This document shows positions 15,307 to 15,702 of a stretch of DNA of 15,702 bases, piece by piece. A program made the position numbers and the translations under genes. The number at the start of each line of letters is the position of its first letter. The stretch's first letter is position 1. Source of the stretch: an uncultured Erysipelotrichaceae bacterium (GTDB taxonomy: Bacteria; Bacillota_I; Bacilli_A; RF39; UBA660); contig CACXEZ010000169.1 in assembly GCA_902766815.1 (NCBI GenBank), forward strand, positions 1-15,702, given 5' to 3'. The notes below the pieces were generated by a model, which was given only the letters and a program-made list of their open reading frames with translations, was not told the origin of the DNA and did not search any database.

Positions 15307-15461
15307 AATTGATAAAAACAAATTTATCTGGAGTTGCATCTGCAATTCAAAAGTTTGGTACTGATACCTGAGCAGACGAGCTAAACGCAACTCACGCAGC
15401 TGAAACAGCAAAATCAAAAGCAGACAGCATCTTAGCGGAATTAGGCTCAACAAATAGTTAA
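15291..15461 (+). pseudogene. Small broken ORF of unknown function
   Basis: One frame runs from ATG 15291 as MQEIFELIKTNLSGVASAIQ, through KFGTDT, meets TGA at 15369-15371, and resumes as ADELNATHAAETAKSKADSI to LAELGSTNS and TAA (15459-15461). The halves look like one short helical protein of 56 codons with the TGA where a Trp would fit. The second half uses GCG, GAC, GAG and CAC codons more than its AT-rich neighbours. It overlaps the end of the translocase remnant and has no clear SD. Its family is unknown, and it may be the tail of another deleted gene. Confidence 0.4.
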
Positions 15462-15519
15462 CTGATTAAAAACTATCAGATAATAGATGCTGATAGTTTT
15501 TAATCAGTTAACTATTTGT
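15450..15519. repeat. Perfect 30-bp inverted repeat with 10-nt loop
   Basis: The left arm 15450-15479 (ACAAATAGTTAACTG...CTATCAG) and right arm 15490-15519 are exactly complementary over 30 bp. The inner AAAAACTATCAG/CTGATAGTTTTT part could act as a bidirectional terminator, but the arms are much longer than terminators need. The left arm includes the stop codon of the small broken ORF. The octamer CGGAATTA occurs at 15436-15443 and again at 15520-15527, directly after the right arm. Confidence 0.9.
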
Positions 15520-15579
15520 CGGAATTATTTCTTTTAACCATTCAAATTCTTTAACGATAATTCCAAAAAAAATAAACAT

Positions 15580-15611
15580 AAAAAGCTTACAAAAAAATAG
15601 TAAGCTTTTTT
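15580..15611. terminator. Bidirectional intrinsic terminator
   Basis: AAAAAGCTTAC (15580-15590) pairs with GTAAGCTTTTT (15600-15610), giving an A-tract, stem, T-tract layout on both strands. It isolates the decayed region from the gene that begins at 15685. Confidence 0.85.
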
Positions 15612-15632
15612 AACATTTCCTAACATCTATTC

Positions 15633-15661
15633 TTTACTTTTAAACACTTTTATTATAAAAT
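15633..15661 (+). promoter_or_regulatory. Promoter of the gene entering at the right edge
   Basis: TTTACT (15633-15638) and TAAAAT (15656-15661) are 17 nt apart, followed by AAGAGGA (15668-15674) and an ATG at 15685. Confidence 0.5.
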
Positions 15662-15684
15662 ATCATTAAGAGGACAGTGGTTGT

Positions 15685-15702
15685 ATGAAAGAATTAAATT
15701 TA
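15685..15702 (+). CDS. 5' end of a gene cut by the window edge
   Basis: Only six codons (MKELNL) are visible. The promoter and AAGAGGA upstream support a real start. The SD is 10 nt from ATG 15685 but 6 nt from an alternative TTG at 15681 in another frame, so the frame is not certain. Function cannot be inferred. Confidence 0.45.

Noticed and set aside
15508..15579. 23-codon minus-strand ORF MFIFFGIIVKEFEWLKEIIP-TNS
   Set aside because: Its ATG lies inside a terminator flank without an SD, and its end is dictated by the palindrome; too short to support.
1..15702. CRISPR array, tRNA/rRNA gene, transposase or integrase
   Set aside because: No regularly spaced repeats, no tRNA cloverleaf and no recombinase motifs were seen on either strand.

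Overview
The window (15.7 kb, strongly AT-rich, standard SD-led genes) looks like chromosome from a low-GC Firmicute of the Bacilli type, probably an uncultured gut or host-associated lineage. The main evidence is a SpoIVA spore-coat ATPase, a T-box riboswitch in front of gatCAB-aspS, and an OmpR/HK two-component pair. All eleven complete genes end in TAA (ten) or TAG (one); none ends in TGA. The lineage assignment is inference.

Layout. 1-1195 (+): 3' four fifths of spoIVA, running into a bidirectional terminator shared with the convergent two-component operon. 3168-1248 (-): an OmpR-type response regulator broken by an in-frame TGA exactly where the wHTH domain should have a Trp, overlapping an intact sensor histidine kinase. 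3351-8658 (+): a consensus promoter, a complete T-box leader whose specifier loop reads AAC (Asn), then gatC-gatA-gatB-aspS. Together these form the tRNA-dependent transamidation pathway: an AspRS of probably non-discriminating type mischarges tRNA-Asn, and GatCAB amidates the product. 10751-8662 (-): a DinG/XPD-type helicase whose first 36 or so codons are in another frame, joined across a run of nine A's. 11272-10928 (-): a four-helix membrane protein. 11381-12088 (+): a glycerophosphodiester phosphodiesterase. 12149-15014 (+): an 879-residue protein of unknown function with short helical repeats and a distinct C-terminal domain, followed by a 69-residue companion. 15015-15684: a stretch of decayed DNA with remnants of an FtsK/SpoIIIE-type translocase, a small broken ORF, a perfect 30-bp inverted repeat and a terminator. 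15685-end (+): the start of another gene.

The best candidates for something new are the 879-aa/69-aa pair with its H...ST.S...E-ordered C-terminal domain, the A9 frameshift junction in dinG, the overlapping codons in the T-box specifier loop, the Trp-to-TGA change in the response regulator, and the long perfect palindrome beside gene remnants. No CRISPR array, tRNA, rRNA, transposase or integrase gene was seen.
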